NCBI GenBank assembly: GCA_016869765.1
Contig: VGES01000027.1
Span: forward strand, 1 to 45,056
DNA length: 45,056 bases
Reading direction: 5' to 3'
DNA from: Alphaproteobacteria bacterium
Lineage (GTDB): Bacteria; Pseudomonadota; Alphaproteobacteria; SHVP01
This document shows, in pieces, positions 9,003 to 17,574 of this stretch. A program made the position numbers and the translations under genes. The notes below the pieces were generated by a model. That model did not search any database, was not told the DNA's origin, and saw nothing but the letters and a program-made list of their open reading frames with translations. Numbering within the stretch: position 1 is the stretch's first letter; every line of letters starts with the position of its first letter.

Positions 9003-9989
9003 ATGGCGCTCCTCTCGGTTCGGGGACTGAAGACGCAATTCGCCCTCCGCGACCGCACGATCACGCCGGTCGACGGCGTCGATCTCGAGGTCGAGCCCGG
9101 CGAGACAACGGCGATCGTGGGCGAGAGCGGCAGCGGCAAGAGCGTGTTCGCGCTTTCGATCATGCGGCTCCTGCCGACACCCCCGGCGACGATCACCGGC
9201 GGACAAGTGCTGTTCGAAGGACGCGATCTCCTGACGATGGATGAGCGCGACCTGCGTGCCGTGCGCGGCGCCAAACTCGCGATGATCTTCCAGGAGCCGA
9301 TGACGGCGCTGAACCCGGTGCTCACCGTTGGCCGCCAACTGACCGAAGCCATGGAGCGTCATCGCGGCTTGACGCCCCGTCAGGCCACGGCGCGCGCCGG
9401 CGATCTCCTGAAGATGGTCGAGATCCCGGATGCGGCGGCGCGCCTGCGCGCTTTTCCCCATCAGTTCTCGGGCGGCATGCGTCAGCGCGTCATGATCGCG
9501 ATGGCGCTGAGTTGCGAGCCGCGCCTGGTCATTGCCGACGAGCCGACGACGGCGCTCGATGTGACCACGCAGGCCGAGATCCTGGATCTGGTGCGCCGGC
9601 TATGCCGCGACACGGGCACCGCGATGATTCTGATAACCCACGACCTCGGGGTCGTCGCGCGCTACGCTTCGCGGGTCAACGTCATGTACGCCGGTCGTTT
9701 GGTGGAGCAGGGGCCGGCCGAAGCGCTCTATGGGCGGCCGCTTCACCCGTACACCCGCGGGCTCCTGGCCTCGGTGCCGCGGGTCGATCGGCCTTTGGCC
9801 AAACTCCAACCGATCAAAGGCACGCCGCCCGATCCCGCCAAACTTCCGCCCGGGTGCGCCTTCGCGCCGCGGTGCGAACTGGCGATCGAGCGTTGTCGCG
9901 GCGAGCGACCCGGGCTCGAATTGTTGTTGGATAACCGCCGGGCCGCGTGTTGGCGGGCGACCGAAGTCCTGGCCGAGGCTTCACCATGA
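9003..9989 (+). CDS. Peptide/opine-type ABC transporter ATPase (DppD-like)
   Basis: A 328-residue ABC ATPase. Walker A is G-E-S-G-S-G-K-S at 40-47. The signature S-G-G-M-R-Q-R is near 157 and Walker B L-V-I-A-D-E-P near 175, followed by the H-loop T-H-D-L-G near 209. The C-terminal oligopeptide-transporter extension carries H-P-Y-T-R-G-L and a Cys-containing segment C-A-F-A-P-R-C. It pairs with the next ATPase to energise import through a DppB/DppC-type permease pair. No plus-strand permeases follow, so the likely partners are the convergent minus-strand permeases at 10987-12751. The frame is open upstream, but the ATG at 9003, right at the flavoprotein stop, is where homology starts. Confidence 0.93.
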   Translation: MALLSVRGLKTQFALRDRTITPVDGVDLEVEPGETTAIVGESGSGKSVFALSIMRLLPTPPATITGGQVLFEGRDLLTMDERDLRAVRGAKLAMIFQEPMTALNPVLTVGRQLTEAMERHRGLTPRQATARAGDLLKMVEIPDAAARLRAFPHQFSGGMRQRVMIAMALSCEPRLVIADEPTTALDVTTQAEILDLVRRLCRDTGTAMILITHDLGVVARYASRVNVMYAGRLVEQGPAEALYGRPLHPYTRGLLASVPRVDRPLAKLQPIKGTPPDPAKLPPGCAFAPRCELAIERCRGERPGLELLLDNRRAACWRATEVLAEASP

Positions 9990-10990
9990 GCGGCGTATTC
10001 GTCGAGGTCGAGTCGCTGACCAAGGCGTTCCCCATCACCGCGGGCCTGATGCGCCGCAAGGTGGGCGAGGTGCGGGCCGTCGACGAGGTCAGCCTTTCCA
10101 TTCGGCGTGGCGAGACTTTGGCGCTCGTGGGCGAGAGCGGGTCCGGCAAAACGACCCTTGCGCGCGCCATTCTGCACGTCGAACCGGCGACGAGTGGGCG
10201 GGTCGTGTTCGATGGCACCGATCTCGCCGCACTCGATGCCGGGCAACTGCGGGCGATCCGCCGGCGGTTGCAGATGGTGTTCCAGGATCCCTACTCTTCG
10301 CTCAACCCGCGCATGCGCGTGGGTGCCATCATCGCCGAGCCGCTAGTCGTTCACGGCTTGCGCTCGGGTCGCGCCGCCATCGATGAAGTGCGACGCCTGC
10401 TCGCGCTGGTCGGGCTGCCACCCGATGCGGCGGAGCGTTTCCCGCACGAGTTCAGCGGCGGCCAGCGTCAGCGGGTGGGGATCGCGCGGGCGCTTGCGGT
10501 GACTCCCGATTTCATCGTCGCCGATGAGCCGGTGTCGGCGCTCGACGTCTCCATCCAGGCGCAGATCCTGTCGCTCCTCGAGGAACTGCGCGAGCGCCTG
10601 AAGCTGACCTATCTCTTCATCGGACACGATCTCGCGGTGATTCGCTATATCGCGACGCGGGTCGCGGTCATGTACCTGGGGCGGATCGTCGAGATCGCCG
10701 ATCGTGATGATCTGTTCGCGCGGCCGCGCCACCCCTACACGATCTCGCTGCTCTCGGCGGCGCCGGTGCCCGATCCGAGAATCGAAGCGACGCGCCAGCG
10801 CCTGGCGCTGAAGGGGGAAATTCCGAGTCCCGTGGCGCGTCCCGCGGGTTGTGCGTTTCACCCGCGCTGCCCCTTGGCTGTCGATCGCTGCCGCCGCGAA
10901 CGCCCGGATTTGTCCGGTGATCGGCATGCGGTAGCCTGTTGGCGCTCGGACGAGGCCCCGGCGCTCTTGGCGGCGGCTTCGCCGCGCTAG
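9986..10990 (+). CDS. Peptide/opine-type ABC transporter ATPase (DppF-like)
   Basis: A 334-residue ABC ATPase, the second of the pair. Walker A is G-E-S-G-S-G-K-T near residues 50-57. The Q-loop is M-V-F-Q-D-P-Y-S-S-L-N-P, characteristic of DppF/OppF proteins. The signature is S-G-G-Q-R-Q-R, Walker B is F-I-V-A-D-E-P, and the C-terminal extension has R-H-P-Y-T and C-A-F-H-P-R-C. The start ATG overlaps the previous stop (ATGA), so the two ATPases are translationally coupled. The stop codon overlaps the stop of the convergent permease gene (shared CTAG). Confidence 0.93.
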   Translation: MSGVFVEVESLTKAFPITAGLMRRKVGEVRAVDEVSLSIRRGETLALVGESGSGKTTLARAILHVEPATSGRVVFDGTDLAALDAGQLRAIRRRLQMVFQDPYSSLNPRMRVGAIIAEPLVVHGLRSGRAAIDEVRRLLALVGLPPDAAERFPHEFSGGQRQRVGIARALAVTPDFIVADEPVSALDVSIQAQILSLLEELRERLKLTYLFIGHDLAVIRYIATRVAVMYLGRIVEIADRDDLFARPRHPYTISLLSAAPVPDPRIEATRQRLALKGEIPSPVARPAGCAFHPRCPLAVDRCRRERPDLSGDRHAVACWRSDEAPALLAAASPR

Positions 10991-11868
10991 AGATTGCGCA
11001 GTCGCGGATCGAGGCGATCGCGCAACCAGTCGCCCAGGATGTTGATGCTCAGCACGGTCAGCATGAGGGCGATGCCGGGGAACGTGCTGATCCACCACGC
11101 CTGATCGAGGTAGGAGCGACCGTCGGCGATCAGGGTACCCCACGACACGACCGCCGCCGGCATACCGACGCCGAGAAAACTCAGGCCGGCCTCGAAGATG
11201 ATCATCTGCGGCACGGCGAAGGTGGCGACAACGATCAGCGGTGTGACGGCGTTGGGCAGCACGTGACGCAGCATGACGCGGGCGGTCCCACACCCGACGA
11301 CGCGCGCCGCGACGACGAACTCGGCGTCGCGCAGCCGCAGGGTTTCGGCGCGGATGACGCGCGCGTAGAGCGGCCAGCTCGTGACGATCAACACCACGAT
11401 GACGTTGGTCAGGCCACGGCCCAGGATAAACATGATCGTTATGGCCAGGATGATGAACGGGAACGCCATCTGGACGTCGACTAGACGCATCACGATCTCA
11501 TCGGTCCAACCACGAAAGTAGCCAGCGAGAAGGCCGATCGCGGTTCCGATAAGCCCGGCTCCCGCCACCGAAGCAAGCGCGACCACGAGCGAGATGCGGG
11601 CGCCGTGGAGGATGCCGCTCCACACGTCACGCCCGAGCGCGTCGGTACCGAGCAGGTGGGCGTTCGCCCCCAGGCCTTCGGGCGCCGTCAGGCTGTCGAG
11701 AATCCGTCCATCTCGCGGATCGAACGGGGAGAGCCATGGCGCGCCGATTGCGGCGATCACAAGCAGGACAAACACGCCGAACGCCACGGCCGCTGGGCCA
11801 TGGATGGCCCAGCGCGAGCGTCGCGTGCCTCCCTCAGCTGTAACGGATACGCGGGTCAAGCCACGCAT
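10987..11868 (-). CDS. Peptide/opine-type ABC transporter permease (DppC-like)
   Basis: A 293-residue inner-membrane permease. It has one N-terminal membrane segment (about 25-48), then H-L-L-G-T-D-A-L-G-R-D-V-W-S near 90-105, the marker of DppC-type proteins, and five further segments. The cytoplasmic EAA-type loop (A-A-R-V-V-G-C-G near 190) contacts an ATPase. The only reasonable start is the ATG at 11868, which overlaps the upstream permease gene by 35 bases. It is the last gene of the minus-strand operon: binding protein, hairpins, permease, permease. The ATPases are on the opposite strand, converging at the stop. Confidence 0.92.
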   Translation of the reverse strand: MRGLTRVSVTAEGGTRRSRWAIHGPAAVAFGVFVLLVIAAIGAPWLSPFDPRDGRILDSLTAPEGLGANAHLLGTDALGRDVWSGILHGARISLVVALASVAGAGLIGTAIGLLAGYFRGWTDEIVMRLVDVQMAFPFIILAITIMFILGRGLTNVIVVLIVTSWPLYARVIRAETLRLRDAEFVVAARVVGCGTARVMLRHVLPNAVTPLIVVATFAVPQMIIFEAGLSFLGVGMPAAVVSWGTLIADGRSYLDQAWWISTFPGIALMLTVLSINILGDWLRDRLDPRLRNL

Positions 11869-12751
11869 AGAGAAGGTCCGCTAGAAGGTTGATCCCGACC
11901 ACCAGCATCGCAATCATGAACACGCCGGCTTGGATGATCGGAAAGTCTCGCTGCCCGATCGCTTGAATCATCAGCCGTCCGATGCCGGGCCAAGCGAACA
12001 CCGTTTCGACGATGACCGCACCCCCCATGAGAAGCCCGAAATCGACGGCAAGCACGGTGACGATCGGCACGACGATGTTGCGCAAGGCGTGGCGACGCAG
12101 CACGAGCCCCTCCGGAAGGCCCTTGCTGCGGGCCGTGGTCACATACTCGCGGGACAGCACGTCCAGGAGTTCGGAACGGATCAATCGCGTGAGACGTGCC
12201 AGCGAGAATAATCCGAGGGTGAAGGCCGGCAGCACGAGATGCGCCCAGCCGCCGTAACCTGCCGACGGCAGAAGATGCAGTTCGACGGCCATCAACAGAA
12301 TGAGCATGAGGCCGAGCCAGAAGCTCGGGATCGACTGGCCGATCAGGACGAGCGCCATCGCCGCTCGATCGAGCAGGCTGTCGCGGAACAACGCCGAGAG
12401 GCCGCCGACCACGAGCGCGACGAGCAAGGAAAACCCGAGCGCGGTCGCGGTGAGGAGGAGGGTGGCCGGAATGCGTTCGACGACCAGGCCGAAGGCCGAG
12501 GTCAATTGCCAAGGCGAACGACCGAAGTCCCCTTGGATCGCCTGCCCGAGGAAACGGAAATACTGCTCGGCGATCGAGCGATCGAGCCCGAGCGAGGCCC
12601 GGAGTTCCGCGATGTCCTTCTCGCCCATGCCCGGCTGGATCATCAAGGACACCGGATCGCCGGTGAGGCGCGCGAGCACGAAGATCGTGGTGACGACGCC
12701 GAAGACGACGATGGCGGCGGTCAACAGTCGACGGGCGACGAAGGTCCACAT
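11834..12751 (-). CDS. Peptide/opine-type ABC transporter permease (DppB-like)
   Basis: A 305-residue inner-membrane permease with six predicted segments. The N-terminus M-W-T-F-V-A-R-R-L-L is a typical DppB start (arginine-rich, then TM1). The periplasmic stretch G-L-D-R-S-I-A-E-Q-Y-F-R-F follows. The EAA loop is E-Y-V-T-T-A-R-S-K-G-L with L-R-N near residues 210-235. An upstream in-frame ATG at 12817 would run the coding sequence through the intrinsic terminator at 12773-12800, so I prefer 12751. No clear Shine-Dalgarno precedes it, which may mean low translation relative to the binding protein. Confidence 0.9.
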   Translation of the reverse strand: MWTFVARRLLTAAIVVFGVVTTIFVLARLTGDPVSLMIQPGMGEKDIAELRASLGLDRSIAEQYFRFLGQAIQGDFGRSPWQLTSAFGLVVERIPATLLLTATALGFSLLVALVVGGLSALFRDSLLDRAAMALVLIGQSIPSFWLGLMLILLMAVELHLLPSAGYGGWAHLVLPAFTLGLFSLARLTRLIRSELLDVLSREYVTTARSKGLPEGLVLRRHALRNIVVPIVTVLAVDFGLLMGGAVIVETVFAWPGIGRLMIQAIGQRDFPIIQAGVFMIAMLVVGINLLADLLYAWLDPRIRYS

Positions 12752-12772
12752 ACGAGAGGCAATCCAACGCAA

Positions 12773-12800
12773 GAAAAACCCCTCCGGTGACCGGAGGGGT
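12773..12800 (-). terminator. Intrinsic terminator/attenuator between binding protein and permease genes
   Basis: On the minus strand, arms ACCCCTCCGGT and ACCGGAGGGGT are separated by a single base (an 11-base inverted repeat), followed by a run of five T. It lies after the binding-protein gene and 22 bases before the permease start. Most transcripts should stop here, with readthrough supplying the permeases. Confidence 0.85.
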
Positions 12801-12848
12801 CGAGAACGAGCAACCAAGGCCTCGGCAGCACGATGCTCGGGAGCGACC

Positions 12849-12877
12849 GCCCCTTTCCCCGCTCGGGAAGAGGGGCG
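12849..12877 (-). other. Second hairpin directly behind the binding-protein stop
   Basis: CGCCCCTTTCCC and GGGAAGAGGGGCG form an almost perfect stem with a five-base loop, starting 10 bases after the stop of the binding-protein gene. It has no T-run. A likely role is protecting the 3' end of the binding-protein mRNA upstream of the terminator at 12773-12800. Confidence 0.5.
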
Positions 12878-12886
12878 GCCCCCAGG

Positions 12887-14410
12887 CTATTTCCGTTGCA
12901 GGTCCTCGGCGTAGAAGAAGTCGCCGGGATCGGCCTTCCACGAGTACTTATTACTCACGCCCCACAAGGCCAGCGGTTCGTACAAGAACAGCTTCGGCGC
13001 TTCTTTGTTGATGATCGCGTTGACCTCGTTGAACAGAACCTTGCGCTTGGCGAGGTCGAGTTCTCCTTCCGCCTGCTTGAACAGCGTATCGAGGCGATCG
13101 TTGGTGTAGAAGCTCCAGTTGAAAATGCCCTTCGAACCGTACAGGTCGGGCTGCAACATCTCGACGTCGGGACCCGCCGCCGAGTAGATCAAGAACATGT
13201 CGCCGGCATCTTTTCGCTGGTTGGCGACGTTGAAGAGCTTCGCCGACATCTGGCTCCACTCTTCGTCGATCACGTTGACGTTGATGCCGACAGCCTTGAG
13301 GTCTTGGGCGACGGCCAACGACACTTCCTTGTGCAGCGGCACGAGACCCGAGGCTTGAAGCGAGATCGTCGGGTTCGACACGCCTGCCTCCTGTAGCAGG
13401 GATCGTGCCTTTGCCGGATCATACGCGTAGGGCTTGATATCTGGGTTGAAGCATACGGTCCCGTCAGCGCAGGCCTGGCTCGTCACCTTGCCGTACCCGC
13501 GGAGCAGTTTGTCCACCAACGCCTGTTTGTTGACCGCGTAGTTGATCGCCTGACGGACCCGCACGTCGGTGAGCGGCGCGCGGTTGTTCATCAACCCGAT
13601 CCACACCGGCTGGGCGCTCGATGGACCGGCGACGATCGAGGCCTTGCCCGAGCGTTCGACTCGTTCGGCCTGAATCGGCGGGATCCCGGCGATGACGTCA
13701 GCCTCGCCATTAATGAGCGCGGCGATGCGCGTGCCGTCGTCGGGAATGACCCAGAACACGACCTTGTCGGCCTTGGGCTTGCCACGCCAGAAGTCGCCGT
13801 TGGCCGCCAACGTGACACGATCGCCCTTCTTCCAGCTCTCCAACTTGTAGGCGCCCGTGCCGACCGGTTCCTGGCCGAAGCGTTCGACGCCGACTTCCTG
13901 GTAGTACTTGGCTGGGACTGCGAACAGCGTGTCGCCGATCATCGGCAGCACCCAGGCGTAGGGGGCCTTGGTGACGAGATCGACGGTATTGTCGTTGACG
14001 ATCTTGGCCTCGGCGAAAATTCGGCCGAACGCCCCGGCGTTGCGCGAGGGTGCCGACGAGTTGGCCTGCAGCGCGACCTTGATCGACTCGGCGTTCATCG
14101 GCTCGCCGTTGGTGAACTTGACGTTGCGGCGCAGGTGGAAACGCCACGTGTTGGCGTCGACCTGCTCCCAACGCTCGGCCAGCACCGGAACCGGATTGTT
14201 GGCGACGTCATAGGCCATCAACGAATCGAACACATGCTTCCATACCCGCCGCTGGTACTTCTGGGTGTTCTGAGTCGGGTTGAGCGTGGTGATGTCGTTG
14301 TTGTGCGCGATGGTGACCGTGCCGAACGATTGGGCATCGGCTCCATTTGGTACAAGTAGCGCGGCCGCGACCAGGGCCGCCACCGCAGCCGAACTTTTCA
14401 AACGATTCAT
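12887..14410 (-). CDS. Peptide/opine-type ABC substrate-binding protein (SBP family 5), copy 1
   Basis: A 507-residue periplasmic protein with a Sec signal peptide (residues 1-26, ending A-D-A). The mature sequence has the family-5 pattern: D-I-T-T-L-N-P, then V-F-D-S-L-M-A-Y-D, L-A-E-R-W-E, W-R-F-H-L-R-R-N-V-K-F-T-N-G-E-P, and later R-V-R-Q-A-I-N-Y-A-V-N. It binds a peptide, opine, sugar or other organic solute for the permeases at 10987-12751. The Shine-Dalgarno GGGAGGG lies 4 bases before the ATG. It is first in its operon and followed by two hairpins. It is clearly more distant from the two later family-5 proteins (15371, 17575) than those are from each other. Confidence 0.93.
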   Translation of the reverse strand: MNRLKSSAAVAALVAAALLVPNGADAQSFGTVTIAHNNDITTLNPTQNTQKYQRRVWKHVFDSLMAYDVANNPVPVLAERWEQVDANTWRFHLRRNVKFTNGEPMNAESIKVALQANSSAPSRNAGAFGRIFAEAKIVNDNTVDLVTKAPYAWVLPMIGDTLFAVPAKYYQEVGVERFGQEPVGTGAYKLESWKKGDRVTLAANGDFWRGKPKADKVVFWVIPDDGTRIAALINGEADVIAGIPPIQAERVERSGKASIVAGPSSAQPVWIGLMNNRAPLTDVRVRQAINYAVNKQALVDKLLRGYGKVTSQACADGTVCFNPDIKPYAYDPAKARSLLQEAGVSNPTISLQASGLVPLHKEVSLAVAQDLKAVGINVNVIDEEWSQMSAKLFNVANQRKDAGDMFLIYSAAGPDVEMLQPDLYGSKGIFNWSFYTNDRLDTLFKQAEGELDLAKRKVLFNEVNAIINKEAPKLFLYEPLALWGVSNKYSWKADPGDFFYAEDLQRK

Positions 14411-14425
14411 GAGACCCTCCCAGGT

Positions 14426-14440
14426 GAGACATCGAGTCTC
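14426..14440. promoter_or_regulatory. Short inverted repeat in the 5' leader of the binding-protein gene
   Basis: GAGAC-ATCGA-GTCTC lies just upstream of the Shine-Dalgarno of the minus-strand binding-protein gene (start 14410). It could be a small operator or an mRNA hairpin near the ribosome site. The arms are only 5 bases, so chance is possible. Confidence 0.2.
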
Positions 14441-14476
14441 CAGAAGGCGTAAGTGTTAGTCAATCGCGAGGCGGCC

Positions 14477-15261
14477 TGACCGGGTGTTTTTGGGCCAGGC
14501 TGACCGAGATAATCAGCTTGGAAAGGTCACGTTGGCGTCCGAATACGGGCGCTACGGCTACCGCCGGATCACCGCATTGCTCCGGTCCGGCGGCTGGCAC
14601 GTTGGCAAGGACCGGGTCCGGCGCATCTGGCGCCGAGAGGGCCTGAAAGTGCCGAGGAAGCAGCGTCCAAAGGGACGGCTGTGGCTGAACGACGGCTCGT
14701 GCGTTCGACTGCGACCGGAATATCCCACGCATGTCTGGAGCTACGACTTCGTCTCGGCGCAGACGCATAACGGACGATCGGTGGGCTGCTGACGTTGATC
14801 GACGAGTACACCCGAGAGTGCCTGACGATCCGGGTAGCGAGGCGGATCAACACCTTCGGCGTCATCGAGACGTTCGCCGATGCGATGCTGGAGCACAGCA
14901 TACTGGCCCATATACGATCCGACAGCGGCCCGGAGATCACGGCCAGGGTCGTAGGGGACTGGCTTGCCCAAATCGGCTCGAAGACGCTGTTGATCGAACC
15001 CGGGAGCCCTTGGGAGAACGACTACTGCGAAAGCTTAACGGCAAGCTTCGCGACGAGCTGCTCAACGGCGAGATCTTTTGCAATCTGAAGGAGGCCAAGA
15101 TCGTCATCGAGCAATGGCGCCGACACTACAACGAGAAGCGGCCACACTCCTCGCATGGATATCGGCCGCCGGCGCCGGTGACGTTCGGCAAAATCCACCC
15201 CCTCGAACGGGCACCAGCCATGCAGTGGTCTCTCACTCGGCTTGGTTCAAGATCCCGGTCA
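14477..15261 (+). mobile_element. Internally deleted IS3-family element
   Basis: The element is about 785 bases, bounded by imperfect inverted ends. The left end begins TGACCGGGTGTTTTTGGGCC and the right end, read inward, begins TGACCGGGATCTTGAACC. The first eight bases are identical. It contains the 3' two thirds of an IS3-type orfB but no orfA, so it is shorter than the usual 1.2-1.5 kb. No target duplication is evident next to the ends. It separates the first importer operon (minus) from the plus-strand supercluster. Transposition in its own right is not possible. Confidence 0.6.
14530..15230 (+). pseudogene. Frameshifted IS3-family transposase (orfB) remnant
   Basis: Three successive frames carry one transposase. 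The first reads Y-G-R-Y-G-Y-R-R-I-T, R-R-E-G-L-K-V-P, then W-S-Y-D-F-V (first catalytic Asp). The second reads L-I-D-E-Y-T-R-E-C-L, then H-I-R-S-D-S-G-P-E (second Asp) and P-G-S-P-W-E-N-D-Y-C-E-S (catalytic Glu). The third reads L-N-G-K-L-R-D-E-L-L-N-G-E-I-F and R-P-H-S-S-H-G-Y-R-P-P-A-P. The breaks near 14783 and 15035 each look like a single-base deletion. All three DDE residues survive, but no full protein can be made. The N-terminal part and the upstream orfA are missing. Confidence 0.88.
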
Positions 15262-15370
15262 GGTCAGAGGCGCAGGGCCCATGCGCGGCGCGCATGGGTG
15301 AGGGGTGGCTGCCCGTCAGGACTGATTGGCGGGGCGGGGCTACATTATCCGAGCCAACGGGGGGCGAACA

Positions 15371-16945
15371 ATGAATATGGGTGCGCGGATAGTCGGCGCC
15401 GCTATGGCGGTTGCCTTAGTTTCTGGTTGGGTTTTGTCGAGTGCTCTCGCACAGAACACATTGGTCGTTGCGGGCGTGGCGACCGCCGCTAATCTCGACG
15501 GCGACATCACTCAGCCGGGAACCATCGAGACAGCGGTCAATGTCTATGAGGGCTTGACCAAGTACGCAACGCGGCGCACCGCCGACGGAAGGATCGAGGT
15601 CGACCCGTCGCGGATGGAGCCGCACCTCGCAACCCAGTGGGAAGTGTCACCCGACGGGCGGGTCTACACCTTCACGTTGCGCCGTGGGGTCAAGAGCCCG
15701 TTTGGCAACGAACTCACGGCTGATGACGTGGTGTTCGGTTGGCAGAAGTCGCAACACCAGAAACAGTTCGGCTCATTCATCATTCGCGTCGGCCGTGCCG
15801 TCAACGTCGAAGCGGTGGCTCGCGACAAGGTTCGTTTCACGCTCGAGACGCCGAATCGCGTCTTCCTCGGCGCAGCCTATACGTATGCACCGGGTATCTA
15901 CGATTCGGTCGAGGCCAAGAAGCACGTCGCCGACGACGATCCGTTCGCGGCCAAGTGGCTCGGCAAGAACACCGCCGGCTACGGCGCCTACCACGTGATT
16001 TCCAGCAAACCGGGCGAAGGCATGGTGTGGGAAGCGAACCCCAACTATTTCGAAGGGGCTCCTTTCTACAGTCGCATCGTCTATCGTGAGATTCCGTCGG
16101 CCGCAAACCGGGTGGCACTGATCAGGAGCGGCGCCGTGCAGTGGGCCGAGGATATCCCGCTGCAGCAACTCGTCGATCTCCGCAACGATCGGAACGTCAA
16201 GATCGAGTCGGTGCCCGGGACCGGCAGCGCCGAAGTGCGCATGAACCCGAAGTTCAAGCCGTTCGACGACGTCCGGGTGCGCCGAGCGATCGTCATGGCA
16301 ACCGATTTCAATGGAATCGGCAGCGCGGTCTTCCGCGATGCCGGCACCCGCGTACGTTCGATCATTTCACCGGCGTTCCTCGGCCATGCCGAGACCTACA
16401 CCTACGAAAACAACGTCGAGCAGGCAAAGAAGCTGCTCGCCGAGGCTGGTTTCCCGAGCGGTCTCAACATCGCGCTGGAGTACAGCAATCGCTATTGGTG
16501 GGAGGAGGGACTCGCGGTCCAGATGAAGAACTCGCTGGCCACCGCTGGAATCAATCTCGATCTAAAGCGCATCACCGCGACCGAAATGGTCAACCGTCGG
16601 GTGGCCGGCACGACGTCGCTGCCGTTCTTCACCATGTCGATCAATTCATTCGTTCTGGAACCGTCTTACCTCTTGCTCGCTGTCGCGCACTCGAAGGGAA
16701 TTGCCAACTACAGCGCCTACTCCAATCCGGAGATCGACGCCGTGATCGACGAAATGTTCGTCGAGCGGGACGACGCCAAATACCTCGCACTGGTCAAGAA
16801 AGCGCAGGAAATCCACGCCGCCGACGCAGCCTACGTCAACACGTTCTATCCCGGCACCCACGCAGTCATGGCAGCGTGCATCAGTGGCTGGCTATGGCAG
16901 CCGCACGAGCGCACGGTGTTCAAGAACCTGCGCTGTAATCGCTGA
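15371..16945 (+). CDS. Peptide/opine-type ABC substrate-binding protein (SBP family 5), copy 2
   Basis: A 524-residue periplasmic protein with signal peptide 1-27 (ending S-S-A-L-A-Q). Family-5 features include E-T-A-V-N-V-Y-E-G-L-T-K-Y near residue 55, L-A-T-Q-W-E-V-S-P-D-G-R-V-Y-T-F, D-D-V-R-V-R-R-A-I, and the tail G-W-L-W-Q-P-H. It is a clear paralogue of the protein at 17575: both share the P-G-T-G, R-M-N-P and D-L-K-R-I motifs and the same C-terminal ending. It lies just after the IS remnant. Its own permeases are not adjacent, so it probably feeds the permease pair at 19181-21078. The start ATG at 15371 follows a G-rich stretch. Confidence 0.9.
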   Translation: MNMGARIVGAAMAVALVSGWVLSSALAQNTLVVAGVATAANLDGDITQPGTIETAVNVYEGLTKYATRRTADGRIEVDPSRMEPHLATQWEVSPDGRVYTFTLRRGVKSPFGNELTADDVVFGWQKSQHQKQFGSFIIRVGRAVNVEAVARDKVRFTLETPNRVFLGAAYTYAPGIYDSVEAKKHVADDDPFAAKWLGKNTAGYGAYHVISSKPGEGMVWEANPNYFEGAPFYSRIVYREIPSAANRVALIRSGAVQWAEDIPLQQLVDLRNDRNVKIESVPGTGSAEVRMNPKFKPFDDVRVRRAIVMATDFNGIGSAVFRDAGTRVRSIISPAFLGHAETYTYENNVEQAKKLLAEAGFPSGLNIALEYSNRYWWEEGLAVQMKNSLATAGINLDLKRITATEMVNRRVAGTTSLPFFTMSINSFVLEPSYLLLAVAHSKGIANYSAYSNPEIDAVIDEMFVERDDAKYLALVKKAQEIHAADAAYVNTFYPGTHAVMAACISGWLWQPHERTVFKNLRCNR

Positions 16946-16952
16946 GCCCGAC

Positions 16953-17459
16953 GTGGACCGGCGCGGCCCGCTGGCGGACGTGGTCGCGCGCGGTGGCGCG
17001 GTGCGTCGTGCCACGCTTTTCGTGCGCGACATGGCGAGGTCGGTGGCGTTCTACCGCGGCGTGTTCGGGCTGGAGATCTATGCGAATCGCGTGTTCAACG
17101 TCGTACCTGGTGGCGCGTTTCCCGCCGGCCAGGCCGGCCGCGCCGGAAAAGGGGAACTCACCATCCTCAAGGGCCGCGATCCGTTGGTCGGGATGATCGG
17201 GCTTCTGAGCTACCGCGACCCTCCGCTCACTGAGCCGCCGGTCAGCGAGCGCCTGGGGCGCGGCAGCGTCGTACTGGTCATGCAGGTGCCTTCGGCCGCC
17301 GAAGCGGCGGCAAAGGTAGCGGGGTTGGGCGGCGCGGTGGTCATGGCGCCACAGCACGGCCAGAACACGGGCGACCTCGACGGCAACCGCATCCCGTCCG
17401 AGGTGTTCTATGCCAGGGACCCGGACGGCCATTTTCTCGAGGTGTTCGAGGCGACTTGA
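16953..17459 (+). CDS. VOC (glyoxalase/dioxygenase) superfamily protein
   Basis: About 168 residues. Two beta-alpha-beta-beta-beta modules are recognisable: A-T-L-F-V-R-D-M-A-R-S-V-A-F-Y-R-G-V-F-G-L at the start, and F-Y-A-R-D-P-D-G-H-F-L-E-V-F-E at the end. The latter contains the metal-ligand Glu typical of glyoxalase I-like proteins. Members include lyases, isomerases, ring-cleaving dioxygenases and resistance proteins, so the reaction is open. A GTG at 16953, 7 bases after the binding-protein stop, is the most likely start; GTG codons at 16980 and 17001 are alternatives. It sits between two paralogous binding-protein genes. Confidence 0.8.
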   Translation: MDRRGPLADVVARGGAVRRATLFVRDMARSVAFYRGVFGLEIYANRVFNVVPGGAFPAGQAGRAGKGELTILKGRDPLVGMIGLLSYRDPPLTEPPVSERLGRGSVVLVMQVPSAAEAAAKVAGLGGAVVMAPQHGQNTGDLDGNRIPSEVFYARDPDGHFLEVFEAT

Positions 17460-17574
17460 TTGGCCGTGGGCAAGCTACTAGTTGAAATGTCGGTGTGGGT
17501 CGGGGGATGATCCCGATCATAAGCGTCAGGCCCTCGACTGCCTGATCATTCGTTCTCGACCATGGGAGGTATTC

